A DNA stretch of 64,000 bases from contig CABIZF010000004.1 of the NCBI GenBank assembly GCA_902363135.1, forward strand, positions 182,248-246,247. Direction: 5' to 3'. Both the position numbers and the translations under genes were made by a program. The stretch is from Lachnospiraceae bacterium. Its GTDB lineage: Bacteria; Bacillota; Clostridia; Lachnospirales; Lachnospiraceae. Below the pieces are notes generated by a model. The model was not told the DNA's origin. It did not search any database and saw only the letters and a program-made list of their open reading frames with translations. This document shows, piece by piece, positions 9,259-17,607 of the stretch (its first letter is position 1; each line of letters begins with the position of its first letter).

Positions 9259-10506
9259 TTATTTTTCCTGACGCTGTGCACCGTCACCCTTCAGTTTTCG
9301 GTACGCCTTCCACACCTTTGTCTGTTCCATCCACGCAAGCTGACCACTCTGGTTCAGCAGCACTTCCCGCGCCAGGCCGTCGATCGGCTCTGCCCGGAAG
9401 GTGATCTCCACCGGCTCTGTCCCGTGTGGCAGGCCGGAAATGATCAGCTGCGGATCCTCCGTGTCAAAAATATAGTCTCCGTTCGGTGCCATCGCCGCAT
9501 TCGCTGATACGCTAAGTGACTCTTTTCCCTGGGTCAGCGATTCCACACGCACAACACATCTTGCTGCACACGGGTCAATCCGAAGCGCCTTTGTCCCGTC
9601 TGGCAATGAAATACGGAGAGACACCCGGCTGCCCGGCGCGACCTGATAGCGGGTCGCATTCCATGTACCAAAGCCGCGTCCGTCGTCAAAAAAGACGTCC
9701 ACCATCCGCATCGCCCTTTCCCGTGCCCCGCCCTGCTCGATCATCGGCCGGATCGGAAGCACGCCTTCGGAAATGCAGTCATACAGCTGCCAGACCGGAA
9801 TATAATCCCCCAGCATATATGCCTGAAATTGCCGCTCCATCGCCGCAAACTGTCTGCACTCCTCTTCTGTGATATCAAACACTTCATACAGATTTCGCTG
9901 TACCAGTGCATCCCGGTTCGCATTGCCAAGCGTATAATAATAAAGGCAACGGTACAGAAGATAGCGCACCGGTATCGGAAAAGCGAAGGTCCACTCGTAA
10001 TCGATCAGCTCGTATCCCATCTCCGTCTCCAGCGCGTTTGCAAAAATCATATCAATATCCGAGATGCCCCGGCTGTACTGCGGACGTGTAAACTGCACCG
10101 TTCCGAACACCTGCCGGAACGCTTCTGTCTCTACAAACGGTTCTTTTGTATTTGCAAACATGGAAAAATAACGCTGAATCTCCTTGATCAGCGCTTCTTC
10201 CCCTTCCCTTTTCCAGATCGTATCCAGCTTTTCCTCCAGCGTCCATCCCTTGCAAAACGGGAAATGCGCAGCAATGCTGCCATCCGGCTCTGTTTCCAGC
10301 ATACACGTATTTACGGTCAGCCCACTCCCGGCCAGATCCGCCTGTAAGCCCTGGCAGGCCGCCATCAGTCCCCGGATATGGTCTTTGGCCTCCGGGAATG
10401 CCGGAAGCTTACAGACATATGTTTCCTTCGCGTCATTCATCCGGATATCTGTCCGGATACAGAATTCTCTGCGCCGCTCATTCGAATACTTCGTATATAT
10501 TATCAT
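9259..10506 (-). CDS. Kinase-fold phosphotransferase-like protein, possible glycan cap kinase
   Basis: A 415-residue protein. Residues 1-240 resemble a protein-kinase-like/aminoglycoside phosphotransferase fold: a lysine in VCKLP near residue 32, DIDMIFAN near 152 (catalytic Asp and Asn spacing) and LIDYEW near 170, which takes the place of the metal-binding DFG or IDWE motif. Residues about 250-415 look beta-rich. The ATG overlaps the stop of the upstream methyltransferase gene (ATGA, 10503-10506), indicating translational coupling. The methyltransferase partner and a Wzt-type exporter suggest that it phosphorylates the end of a polysaccharide, as the kinase part of WbdD does. The fold call is from motifs alone and the role is inference. 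Confidence 0.55.
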   Translation of the reverse strand: MIIYTKYSNERRREFCIRTDIRMNDAKETYVCKLPAFPEAKDHIRGLMAACQGLQADLAGSGLTVNTCMLETEPDGSIAAHFPFCKGWTLEEKLDTIWKREGEEALIKEIQRYFSMFANTKEPFVETEAFRQVFGTVQFTRPQYSRGISDIDMIFANALETEMGYELIDYEWTFAFPIPVRYLLYRCLYYYTLGNANRDALVQRNLYEVFDITEEECRQFAAMERQFQAYMLGDYIPVWQLYDCISEGVLPIRPMIEQGGARERAMRMVDVFFDDGRGFGTWNATRYQVAPGSRVSLRISLPDGTKALRIDPCAARCVVRVESLTQGKESLSVSANAAMAPNGDYIFDTEDPQLIISGLPHGTEPVEITFRAEPIDGLAREVLLNQSGQLAWMEQTKVWKAYRKLKGDGAQRQEK

Positions 10507-11444
10507 TCTGCCCTCACAACCACCAAAAAGGAATTTGAAAACTGCGGAAACAGCCCGCTCTCGATCAGCGTATCATAGACGCGCTCCTCTGAGAAAAGCT
10601 GAATTCGCTCCCGGTCAAAATTCTGCCGGTTCCTGTTCAGCTCCCCTTTCTTTGGCAGATACGCATCTGAGTAGATCCGCTCCGGAAATTTATAGTCCGG
10701 ATATGGATAATAAAACTCCATGGAAGAAAGACCTGCCCCTCGGATCACCTGCTCCAGCTCCGGCTTTGAAAACGTCCGTACATAGTTGGTCGTCGGATAT
10801 CCCTCCAGCCCTTCAAAATAAATTCCTGTATGATCCTCTGTCGCCCCGGCCCAGTATTTCAGGCCGATCCGGTTCTCGATCGCGATCACAAGCCGTCCTC
10901 CCGGAGCCAGATGCGTGCGGATCCTTTTCAGGTAGTCCACAAACGGATCTTCCGACTGAATCGAAAACTGCGCATATTCAAATACACCGATCAAAGTGAT
11001 CAGATCATATTGCTCCGTCAGCTTCGGCTCAATATCCTGAAAATTTCCGACCAGAAAATGCAGGTTATCACAGTCTTTATGACGATAAGCATTGATCAGA
11101 CATCGCTTTTTCGAAAGATCGATGACCGTCACCTGCCGCGCCTTTTCACACAGAGCTCCGGTGATCGCACCCGGTCCTGCCCCGATCTCCAGTACATTTT
11201 CACTTCCGTCCATCGGCAGCCAGCGGATGATATTCTCCCTCAGATATGAAAAATGATAGAGAATCGGCCAGCTCTTTTTCTCCACAATCACACGTTCATA
11301 TTGCTCAGGTGCACAATTTCGGGCGATCTCCAGCATCTCATCCTCGATGGCTCCGTCGGTATACTTATCATCCTCCGGATAAAAGCGGTAATCCAGCACC
11401 GCCTTCCCAATCTGTTCCATCTTCTCCATATCGCGTTCCCTCAC
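10503..11444 (-). CDS. Class I SAM-dependent methyltransferase
   Basis: A 313-residue protein with the SAM motif VLEIGAGPGAITG near residue 85, VTVIDLSKKRC (motif II acidic residue) and LAPGGRLVIAIENRIG. The chosen start is a GTG at 11444 that overlaps the wzt stop (GTGA). An in-frame ATG lies at 11429. Its stop overlaps the next gene, so wzt, methyltransferase and kinase-like gene are tightly coupled. Small-molecule or glycan methylation is likely. With its neighbours it may methylate a phosphorylated polysaccharide terminus. The substrate is not shown by the sequence. Confidence 0.85.
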   Translation of the reverse strand: MRERDMEKMEQIGKAVLDYRFYPEDDKYTDGAIEDEMLEIARNCAPEQYERVIVEKKSWPILYHFSYLRENIIRWLPMDGSENVLEIGAGPGAITGALCEKARQVTVIDLSKKRCLINAYRHKDCDNLHFLVGNFQDIEPKLTEQYDLITLIGVFEYAQFSIQSEDPFVDYLKRIRTHLAPGGRLVIAIENRIGLKYWAGATEDHTGIYFEGLEGYPTTNYVRTFSKPELEQVIRGAGLSSMEFYYPYPDYKFPERIYSDAYLPKKGELNRNRQNFDRERIQLFSEERVYDTLIESGLFPQFSNSFLVVVRAE

Positions 11445-12727
11445 TGCTTTTCTTCCTGCTCAATTGTAATCTTGGAATTCATATCATAAAAACCAACTGT
11501 GTTTTTCGTAGATACGACAACCAGACTGCTCGCATCATACAGCCGGTGATAGACGACAAAATCGCCGCCCCGGTATCCTGTCAGCCCAAAGGAAATCAGA
11601 TACTCACCGCCCTGCAGATCTGCCTTCTGTGTATAAGAGACCACTACGGTATCGCCATTCTCTCCGGTCGGCGTCGTGATATGCTCAAACATCGTGTTCG
11701 TCCCGGTAATCTCTGTGCCACGCATGTCCTTGATCGTAAAAGCAAAGATCGGGTCCTCGATATGCTCATGAAACCGCACCCGCACCTTCATCGTAAAGCT
11801 GCTGCCTTTCTCGATCGTATTCGTTGGAAGACCGTTCTCATCCTGAATCAGAAATCCGAGCATCTCGGCCCGCTTATCTCCGTATTCCAGGGCCGACGGA
11901 TTCATCTCAAACGGTGTGATCCAGCCCTCCTTGCGAATTGCCTGCTCTGCGGCTGCCTGCTTCTTCGCTGCTTCCTCATCTTCCGGCCCCTGACCGACGA
12001 GCAGCCGCTTGTAGAGATCGACCATCTCTTTTGGTACGCCACTCGCAACGACCTTTCCATGATCGAGCAGCAATACCCGGTCACAGTATTTACTGATGCT
12101 GTTCAGATCGTGACTGACAAACAGAATCGTCTTCCCCTGCTGCTTGAATTCTTCGAACTTCCGATAACACTTTGCCTGGAAGAAAACATCTCCGACAGAC
12201 AGTGCCTCATCGACAATCAGAATCTCCGGATCGATATTGATCGCCACAGCAAAAGCCAGCCGCACAAACATACCGCTGGAGTATGTCTTGACCGGCTGGT
12301 TCACAAAGTCACCGATATCGGCAAAGTCCAGAATATCCTGCAGTCGCGCGTCGATCTCCTCCTCGGAAAAGCCGATCATCGTTCCCTGCAGATAGACGTT
12401 CTCTACGCCCGTATATTCCATGTTAAATCCTGCGCCAAGCTCGAGCAACGCGGAAATCCGACCATCCACGATCACCTCTCCGGACGTCGGATTCAGCACA
12501 CCGGTAATAATCTTCAGGATCGTCGACTTCCCGGCTCCGTTCGTACCGATGATCCCAATTGTCTCACCCTTCGGCACCTCAAAATTCACATCCGTCAGTG
12601 CATAGTGCTCCCGGTAACATTTCTTTCTGGTCAGCCCAAGGCTCTCCTTTAACCGGTCTGACGGCTTGTCGTACAGTTTATACATTTTGCTTACGTGTTC
12701 TACACGGATCGCAATCCCTTTTTCCAT
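11441..12727 (-). CDS. wzt: Polysaccharide ABC exporter ATPase with C-terminal cargo domain (Wzt type)
   Basis: A 428-residue protein. Residues 1-250 are an ABC ATPase with Walker A GTNGAGKST near 61, signature YSSGM near 148, Walker B ILIVDEALSVGD near 168 and an H-loop FVSHD. Residues about 270-428 form an extra domain matching the Wzt C-terminal fold, which in E. coli O9a binds the modified end of the glycan. With the permease at 12840-13652 it exports an undecaprenyl-linked polysaccharide across the cytoplasmic membrane. TagH is the teichoic acid counterpart, but the C-terminal region favours a Wzt-like role. Confidence 0.9.
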   Translation of the reverse strand: MEKGIAIRVEHVSKMYKLYDKPSDRLKESLGLTRKKCYREHYALTDVNFEVPKGETIGIIGTNGAGKSTILKIITGVLNPTSGEVIVDGRISALLELGAGFNMEYTGVENVYLQGTMIGFSEEEIDARLQDILDFADIGDFVNQPVKTYSSGMFVRLAFAVAINIDPEILIVDEALSVGDVFFQAKCYRKFEEFKQQGKTILFVSHDLNSISKYCDRVLLLDHGKVVASGVPKEMVDLYKRLLVGQGPEDEEAAKKQAAAEQAIRKEGWITPFEMNPSALEYGDKRAEMLGFLIQDENGLPTNTIEKGSSFTMKVRVRFHEHIEDPIFAFTIKDMRGTEITGTNTMFEHITTPTGENGDTVVVSYTQKADLQGGEYLISFGLTGYRGGDFVVYHRLYDASSLVVVSTKNTVGFYDMNSKITIEQEEKQ

Positions 12728-12839
12728 GTTTTATCCTGATCCGGCGCTGATACGCCGTCTGTCCTTTCTTTCTCCATTCTCTCCGGATTCCGTCTGCCAT
12801 GATGCAAACAGGCGGTCGCTCTCTTGCAGCAGTCCTGCA

Positions 12840-13652
12840 TCACAGCACGTCTGCAAAATGTACACGCAGACGTCTGAACACCGTGCTGCCTAGCAGCAAT
12901 GCCCCGATTGTAAAGCACCAGAAATACAACGTCCAGAGCGGTCGCTCCCAGAACCAGTGCTTATAAATAAGTGCATCCCGGAAGCCGGTCACAACATAGT
13001 AGACCGGATTCAGCTTCAGAAGCCTGTGCAGCCACGGATAGCTGACGAGCTTATCCTCTGCCACCCACATAATCGGAGTCAGCCAGACTCCGATCTGCAG
13101 AGCAATGCTGATCATCTGGGACAGATCCCGGAAAAAAATCACAACAGAGCTGGTCATATAGGAAAGCCCTAAAATGAGCAGACACAGTCCTCCGGTATAA
13201 TAAAACAGCTGCAGATAATACAGATCCGGAAAATGTCCGTAAAAGCAGTATAAGATAATAATAAAAAGTACAAAAAACAGATGCACAAATACCGCTGAAA
13301 TAATCTTCACGACCGGAAGCACACTGATCTGAAAAACGACCTTCTTCACCAGATAGCTGTATTCCAGCATGGAATTCGTCCCGCCGATCAGCCCATCCTG
13401 AAAAAAGAACCACGGCACGATCCCGGCGATAAGGTAGAGCACAAACGGTACCGGAAGTGTATTTTCCCCGGCCCTGAATCCGACCTCGAAGACAAACCAG
13501 TAGACGAGCACTGTCACGACCGGCTGGATAAATGCCCATATGATCCCCAGATAGGAACCGGCGTACTTTGTCCGAAAATCATTTTTTGCAAGCTTGTATA
13601 TCATTTTCCGGCCTTTGATAATCTCAGCCGGAAGCGATGTCTGTTTCTTCAC
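12840..13652 (-). CDS. wzm: Polysaccharide ABC exporter permease (Wzm/TagG type)
   Basis: A 270-residue ABC-2 permease with six predicted membrane segments. It has the typical YLGIIWAFIQPV amphipathic/first-helix segment and FRDLSQM and LNPVYYVV stretches of the RfbA/TagG family. It pairs with the ATPase encoded downstream, about 110 bases away. It is the first gene after the promoter at 13700-13728, so it leads the operon. It forms the transmembrane channel for the lipid-linked polysaccharide. Confidence 0.9.
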   Translation of the reverse strand: MKKQTSLPAEIIKGRKMIYKLAKNDFRTKYAGSYLGIIWAFIQPVVTVLVYWFVFEVGFRAGENTLPVPFVLYLIAGIVPWFFFQDGLIGGTNSMLEYSYLVKKVVFQISVLPVVKIISAVFVHLFFVLFIIILYCFYGHFPDLYYLQLFYYTGGLCLLILGLSYMTSSVVIFFRDLSQMISIALQIGVWLTPIMWVAEDKLVSYPWLHRLLKLNPVYYVVTGFRDALIYKHWFWERPLWTLYFWCFTIGALLLGSTVFRRLRVHFADVL

Positions 13653-13699
13653 GCTCTTTCTCCTTTTCCTTCCATTGACTCTTTTGGAGCCTGCGTTTC

Positions 13700-13728
13700 A
13701 GTATAGCATTTCCGGGAAGGAAATTCAA
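13700..13728 (-). promoter_or_regulatory. SigA-like promoter of the polysaccharide export operon
   Basis: On the minus strand, TTGAAT (13723-13728) and TATACT (13700-13705) are separated by 17 bases, about 50 bases upstream of the permease ATG. No other comparable promoter is seen ahead of the operon. It lies between the permease gene and the structured element at 13752-13960, so that element is upstream of the promoter and not in the operon leader. Confidence 0.7.
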
Positions 13729-13751
13729 GCGGGTCAATTTTTCCGAACGTT

Positions 13752-13960
13752 CAGGGCAACAGGCCACAGGTCTCCGCTCCGCTTCGGTCGGTGCTAAACG
13801 AGTCCCACCGGGACTCAGCACCCGTCCGCTTCGCGAACTATCCGCTGCTTTCGCAGCTCCTGTCTGTGGCTGATGGGCGTTCCGCCCATCCCACTGCTCC
13901 AAGACAGTTCCCGGCAAATAAATTTGCCTCGTTCTATCTTGGGGCAGTGCTGCTGCCCTG
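13752..13960 (-). ncRNA. Highly structured intergenic element D, candidate ncRNA or mobile palindromic element
   Basis: A 209-bp segment closes on itself: CAGGGCAGCAG and CTGTTGCCCTG at its minus-strand ends pair over 11 bp with one G-U. Inside are CACTGC/GCAGTG plus CCAAGATAG/CTGTCTTGG enclosing a GGCAAAT/ATTTGCC hairpin. There is a GATGGGCG/CGCCCATC hairpin, then a CCACAG/CTGTGG stem enclosing GCTGC-GAAA-GCAGC (a GNRA loop) and a long hairpin GGTGCT..GAGTCCC/GGGACTC..AGCACC. It starts 11 bases after the deacetylase stop. No coding frame is supported. Strand is uncertain; minus is given because both neighbours are minus. Expression is not shown. Confidence 0.55.
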
Positions 13961-13971
13961 AACTGGTAGTA

Positions 13972-15420
13972 TCACATCTGCGGGACCGGGGTAGGACGGG
14001 CGTTATCCCAGACGGAGCTCACATCGAAGAGATCGCTGACCAGCTCTGGGTTGTAGTACATGCGGTAGCCATCGAGATTCCGGCGGCCCTGACGCATGTA
14101 GTTGCTGCCAAACTGCACCCAGCATTTTGAAGAATCTACATTGCAGAAAATATTGAAGCCTTTTTCTTTCAGATAGGTAAAATACGGATTGTCAGATGTA
14201 TACGGCTGCCAGTCTCCGATATCGGCACCAAATGCAAAGATAATCACATCTGTGCTGCCGACAACGGTCGCCACATTGTCCAGCCAGCGCTGTGTATCCT
14301 TCATCACGCCGTCGATACCGACCTTGCGCGGGTCGATATGCCCCCAGGTATGGCTCGCAAATTCCCAGCCCTCTGCCTTCATGGCATTGGCTACCGCAGT
14401 CGCCTGGTCCACTTCATTCTGCCAGGCCGCCTCGTCAAAATCCGGATGCTCATCAAAAAATTTCTGCTGATACTCCGTCACACGCCCGGCCTCACGGGTC
14501 CGGTATACCTCATCCGTCCGGTAGCCAAGTACACCCTCGTAACCGGTAAGGGCTATGATCCCCTTGTGTCCGTGATACGAAAAATCCGGATGCTGTTTTA
14601 CAAAGGTATCGATCCACGGTACCATATCATAATCGCCAACGGAAATACTGCCGTCATCCTCGACATACGTATTCTTCACATCACCATTCTCATCGACAAT
14701 CAGCTTCTGTGCGAATCCGTCCCCATCCATGTAGTGATAGTAGCTCACATCATCCTGTGAGAGCACAAACGGAATCTTACCCGGCGGCAGCAGGATCTCA
14801 CCCTGCGACACCGTACCATCCTGATTTACGATACACATGTCGTGCAGGCTGACCATCACATAACCCTTTTCATACATAGACTCCATGATTTTCGTAAATT
14901 CACTCATGGTCGTCATGACCTGATTGTATCCGGCTTCCTTCGAGTCTCCATCGAATGCCTTCGCATCATCTTTAATCATCGTATGGAAAAAGACATGCGT
15001 CACCTGATCCAGTGGATAGGCCGTACAGGACTGTCGTGTCGTCTCATACCCCGCGGCCGCATCCTGCATTTTCTGGCTTCCTGTATATAAGGAAGAGCTC
15101 TTGAGCAGTTCGATCGCTCCGGAATAATCATACTGTGCCGCCAGAAGATCTGCCTGCGCAATCATGTCATCCACAGAGTCTGCCGCCTCTGTCTGAGTCT
15201 CTGTTCCGTCATCGTTTTGCTGTACGGTCTGCTGTGCCTCCGGCTTTTTGTTGTTTTTGTGATTCTTAAGTTCCGGAATCACCGCATCCTTAATCAGGAT
15301 CACCGCAAGAAACACTACAATCAGTGTAAGCAGAGAAATGATGCATTTCATGATCAGTACATTTCTTCTGCGCTTTGCCCTGCGAATCTGCATTCTCCTC
15401 GCTCTTTCTCTCTCGTCCAT
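13972..15420 (-). CDS. Membrane-anchored polysaccharide deacetylase
   Basis: A 482-residue protein with a basic N-terminus (RRAKRRR) and a single transmembrane helix near residues 24-46, then an extracellular region. A NodB-like domain covers roughly residues 200-470. VLSQDDVSYYH near 223 carries the paired aspartates and EFASHTWGH near 358 supplies metal-binding histidines. Such enzymes remove acetyl groups from amino sugars in peptidoglycan or surface glycans. A low-complexity linker (about 50-85) separates helix and domain. The gene is just downstream of 15473-16210 and ahead of the export operon, so a surface glycan substrate is plausible. Confidence 0.8.
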   Translation of the reverse strand: MDERERARRMQIRRAKRRRNVLIMKCIISLLTLIVVFLAVILIKDAVIPELKNHKNNKKPEAQQTVQQNDDGTETQTEAADSVDDMIAQADLLAAQYDYSGAIELLKSSSLYTGSQKMQDAAAGYETTRQSCTAYPLDQVTHVFFHTMIKDDAKAFDGDSKEAGYNQVMTTMSEFTKIMESMYEKGYVMVSLHDMCIVNQDGTVSQGEILLPPGKIPFVLSQDDVSYYHYMDGDGFAQKLIVDENGDVKNTYVEDDGSISVGDYDMVPWIDTFVKQHPDFSYHGHKGIIALTGYEGVLGYRTDEVYRTREAGRVTEYQQKFFDEHPDFDEAAWQNEVDQATAVANAMKAEGWEFASHTWGHIDPRKVGIDGVMKDTQRWLDNVATVVGSTDVIIFAFGADIGDWQPYTSDNPYFTYLKEKGFNIFCNVDSSKCWVQFGSNYMRQGRRNLDGYRMYYNPELVSDLFDVSSVWDNARPTPVPQM

Positions 15421-15472
15421 AACGCTCCCTCTTCCTCTTCCATCTGCTTTTCAGCTTTCATTCGAAAGCACC

Positions 15473-16210
15473 TTATTCTGCTCCGTTCGCTTCATCTGCC
15501 TGCGCGCCGTCCCCTTCCAGCGGAATCGTAGGAATATCATCATCCACTGTAGCATCGGCATCGGCATCTGTCACCTCGTCCGCAGAGTCATCTGCGGCTG
15601 CACTGTCTGACCCGGCATCCACATCTGCCGTCCCGGCATCCGGCGTTACTGCTGCGGATGTCTGAGCAGTCGTCTGTGTCGGCAATGCAGCATCTGCTGC
15701 CGACGTCGATGACGCAGCATTTGTCTGGGCAGTTGTCTGTCCGGTCGTCTGTGTACCGGCCTGCCCGGCCATGCGCTGCCCTCCGGTCTCCTTCAGCCCG
15801 TTTCCAAGCACTACCTCATAAATAATCGCTGCCACGAGCAACACTGCCAGGATTCCGAACACGCTCCAAAGAACGCGAAGCTTCCTGTCCGAGGCAAAAT
15901 CAGTCCGCCGCAGCTCCTGCTCTGGCATGTTCTCCCACCCGCGGGCCGGTCTGTCAAAAGGAGCCGTATACGCTTCCGGTGCAGGCACACTGGCTCTTCT
16001 GCGTGGCGCCTGTTCTGTGCGCGCACGATTGCCCAGAACCGGACGGCCTGCACCTTCCATCTGCGCACTGTCATAATGCTCCGTCATTCTCCCTGCATAC
16101 CTTTTCTGACTCTCGGCACCGTAAGCGGGCACTCCCGGTCGGCCGGTGCGCCGCCTTGGAGACTGTACTTCTCCATAAATGGTCGGTCTTCCTTTTTGTA
16201 TCTCACTCAT
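15473..16210 (-). CDS. Single-pass membrane protein with Ala/Thr-rich extracellular tail, unknown function
   Basis: A 245-residue protein. The start at 16210 is preferred over an upstream ATG at 16228 because AGGAG lies 5 bases before it. The N-terminal about 110 residues are Arg/Pro/Gly-rich and probably cytoplasmic. One hydrophobic helix follows (LWSVFGILAVLLVAAIIYEV, about 119-138), then an Ala/Thr/Gln/Asp-rich tail with no recognisable domain. It is followed after about 50 bases by the deacetylase gene, so the two are probably co-transcribed. I do not recognise a family. Confidence 0.7.
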   Translation of the reverse strand: MSEIQKGRPTIYGEVQSPRRRTGRPGVPAYGAESQKRYAGRMTEHYDSAQMEGAGRPVLGNRARTEQAPRRRASVPAPEAYTAPFDRPARGWENMPEQELRRTDFASDRKLRVLWSVFGILAVLLVAAIIYEVVLGNGLKETGGQRMAGQAGTQTTGQTTAQTNAASSTSAADAALPTQTTAQTSAAVTPDAGTADVDAGSDSAAADDSADEVTDADADATVDDDIPTIPLEGDGAQADEANGAE

Positions 16211-16282
16211 AATTACTCCTGTATTCAATGATCTGTTTTACTTTCTTTTTCTGACCCTTTTCGTCAAAAAGGGTTCTTATTT

Positions 16283-16311
16283 AGGATAGTTGATCCTTTC
16301 AGGTTTGTCAA
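16283..16311 (-). promoter_or_regulatory. SigA-like promoter for the membrane protein/deacetylase pair
   Basis: On the minus strand, TTGACA (16306-16311) and TATCCT (16283-16288) have a 17-base spacer. A small hairpin (ACCCTTTT/AAAAAGGGT, about 16254-16274) falls in the leader before the ATG at 16210. Confidence 0.7.
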
Positions 16312-16356
16312 TCTCGCCCTGTTTTCCATTTCTTAAGATATCATTATTTTTCCGGC

Positions 16357-16385
16357 TTTACTAAAATTGTTCCCGATGTTATACT
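16357..16385 (+). promoter_or_regulatory. SigA-like promoter for the radical SAM gene
   Basis: TTTACT (16357-16362) and TATACT (16380-16385) are separated by 17 bases on the plus strand. The start codon is at 16640, which gives a leader of about 250 bases containing repeat B copy 1. Confidence 0.6.
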
Positions 16386-16429
16386 TTTTATTATGCATCA
16401 GGATGACGGGAGCATAAAATATGAAGCAA

Positions 16430-16606
16430 CCTTTTGACTCCTATGATACACGGATTGCTTCGCATTTCATGCTCTCGCAATCCTAAAACACCTCAAATCC
16501 GCTCATTTTTCTACGAAAAATGGCTACTTTTCGGCGTTTTGCGGGTCAATAAGTCATGCTTTTTCATGCAAGCATGAAACGCATGACCTTTTGACCCTTG
16601 TATCAT
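16430..16606. repeat. Repeat B, copy 1 (complete, palindromic)
   Basis: ATGATACA (16443-16450) pairs with TGTATCAT (16599-16606), each flanked by CCTTTTGAC-like sequence. Inside are GGATTGC/GCAATCC, ATTTTTC/GAAAAAT, and nested GGGTCAA/TTGACCC with GTCATG/CATGAC arms. The left half recurs at 38059-38148 and a small part at 26983-27020. It lies in the leader of the radical SAM gene and contains no supported coding region. Confidence 0.8.
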
Positions 16607-16639
16607 CAATCTATATTAAAAGCAACAGGAGGCACACAC

Positions 16640-17584
16640 ATGTTTTGGGGAGAAAAGCCTTATCATTCTCTGGATTATGAAATGAAACAGCGTTTTGGTG
16701 AAAAAGTATACCGGCTCTCCCTAAACGGTGGCATGACCTGTCCGAACCGGGACGGAACCGCAGGTACCGGCGGCTGCATCTTCTGCAGCGCAGGCGGCTC
16801 CGGTGATTTTGCGGCTCCGGCGGTCCTTCCGATTTCCGAGCAGCTCCGTATGCAAAAAGAACTGATCGCCAAAAAGCGTCCGGTCCACAAATATATCGCC
16901 TACTTTCAGGCATACACGAACACCTACGCTCCGGTAGAATATCTGGAACGTATCTTTCTGGAAGCCATATCCGATCCTGAAGTCGTTGCGCTTTCCATTG
17001 CCACGCGCCCGGACTGCCTTGGCGACGAGGTACTCGCACTGCTTCACCGTCTGAACCGGATCAAGCCGGTCTGGGTCGAGCTCGGACTGCAGACGATCCA
17101 CGAAGATACCGCCCGTTTTATCAGGCGAGGCTATCCGCTCTCCTGCTTTGCTGCTGCCGTCACACAGCTGCGGGCCATCGGCATTGAGGTCATCGTGCAT
17201 GTCATTCTCGGTCTTCCGGGAGAAGACCGTGACGCGATGCTGCAGACCTGCAATTATCTGAACACCTGTGATATTCAGGGCATCAAGCTGCAGCTGCTTC
17301 ACATTCTGAAGCATACGGATCTCGCCACCTATTATACTGAGACCGGCTTCCCTGTCATGACACAGGAAGCGTACATTACTCTTCTGATTGACTGCATGGA
17401 GCAGCTCTCACCAAAGATCGTCATCCATCGCCTGACCGGCGACGGACCGGGCGCGCTTTTGATTGCCCCGCTCTGGAGTCAGTCCAAACGTGCCGTACTA
17501 AATAGTCTGCATGCTGAGCTGAAGCGTCGCGGCACCTGGCAGGGACGCCTTTTTACTTCTGTCCACTATGATACACAAAGATAA
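16640..17584 (+). CDS. TIGR01212/YhcC family radical SAM protein
   Basis: A 314-residue protein. The start at 16640 follows AGGAGG with good spacing; an ATG at 16598 lies inside repeat B and is rejected. The iron-sulfur cysteines are Cys34, Cys46 and Cys49 in the YhcC arrangement (CPNRDG..GGCIFC). The rest shows the radical SAM barrel (VWVELGLQTIHEDTARFIRRG, HVILGLPGE). This family binds a 4Fe-4S cluster and SAM. The substrate of YhcC proteins is not established to my knowledge, though a role in RNA modification is often suggested. It is followed closely by the DUF4364 gene. Confidence 0.9.
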   Translation: MFWGEKPYHSLDYEMKQRFGEKVYRLSLNGGMTCPNRDGTAGTGGCIFCSAGGSGDFAAPAVLPISEQLRMQKELIAKKRPVHKYIAYFQAYTNTYAPVEYLERIFLEAISDPEVVALSIATRPDCLGDEVLALLHRLNRIKPVWVELGLQTIHEDTARFIRRGYPLSCFAAAVTQLRAIGIEVIVHVILGLPGEDRDAMLQTCNYLNTCDIQGIKLQLLHILKHTDLATYYTETGFPVMTQEAYITLLIDCMEQLSPKIVIHRLTGDGPGALLIAPLWSQSKRAVLNSLHAELKRRGTWQGRLFTSVHYDTQR

Positions 17585-17607
17585 CCTTATTTTACTCAGG
17601 AGGACTT

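Noticed and set aside
13752..13960. Element D as a riboswitch for the export operon
   Set aside because: It lies upstream of the probable promoter at 13700-13728, so it would not be in that leader; no known aptamer pattern is recognised.
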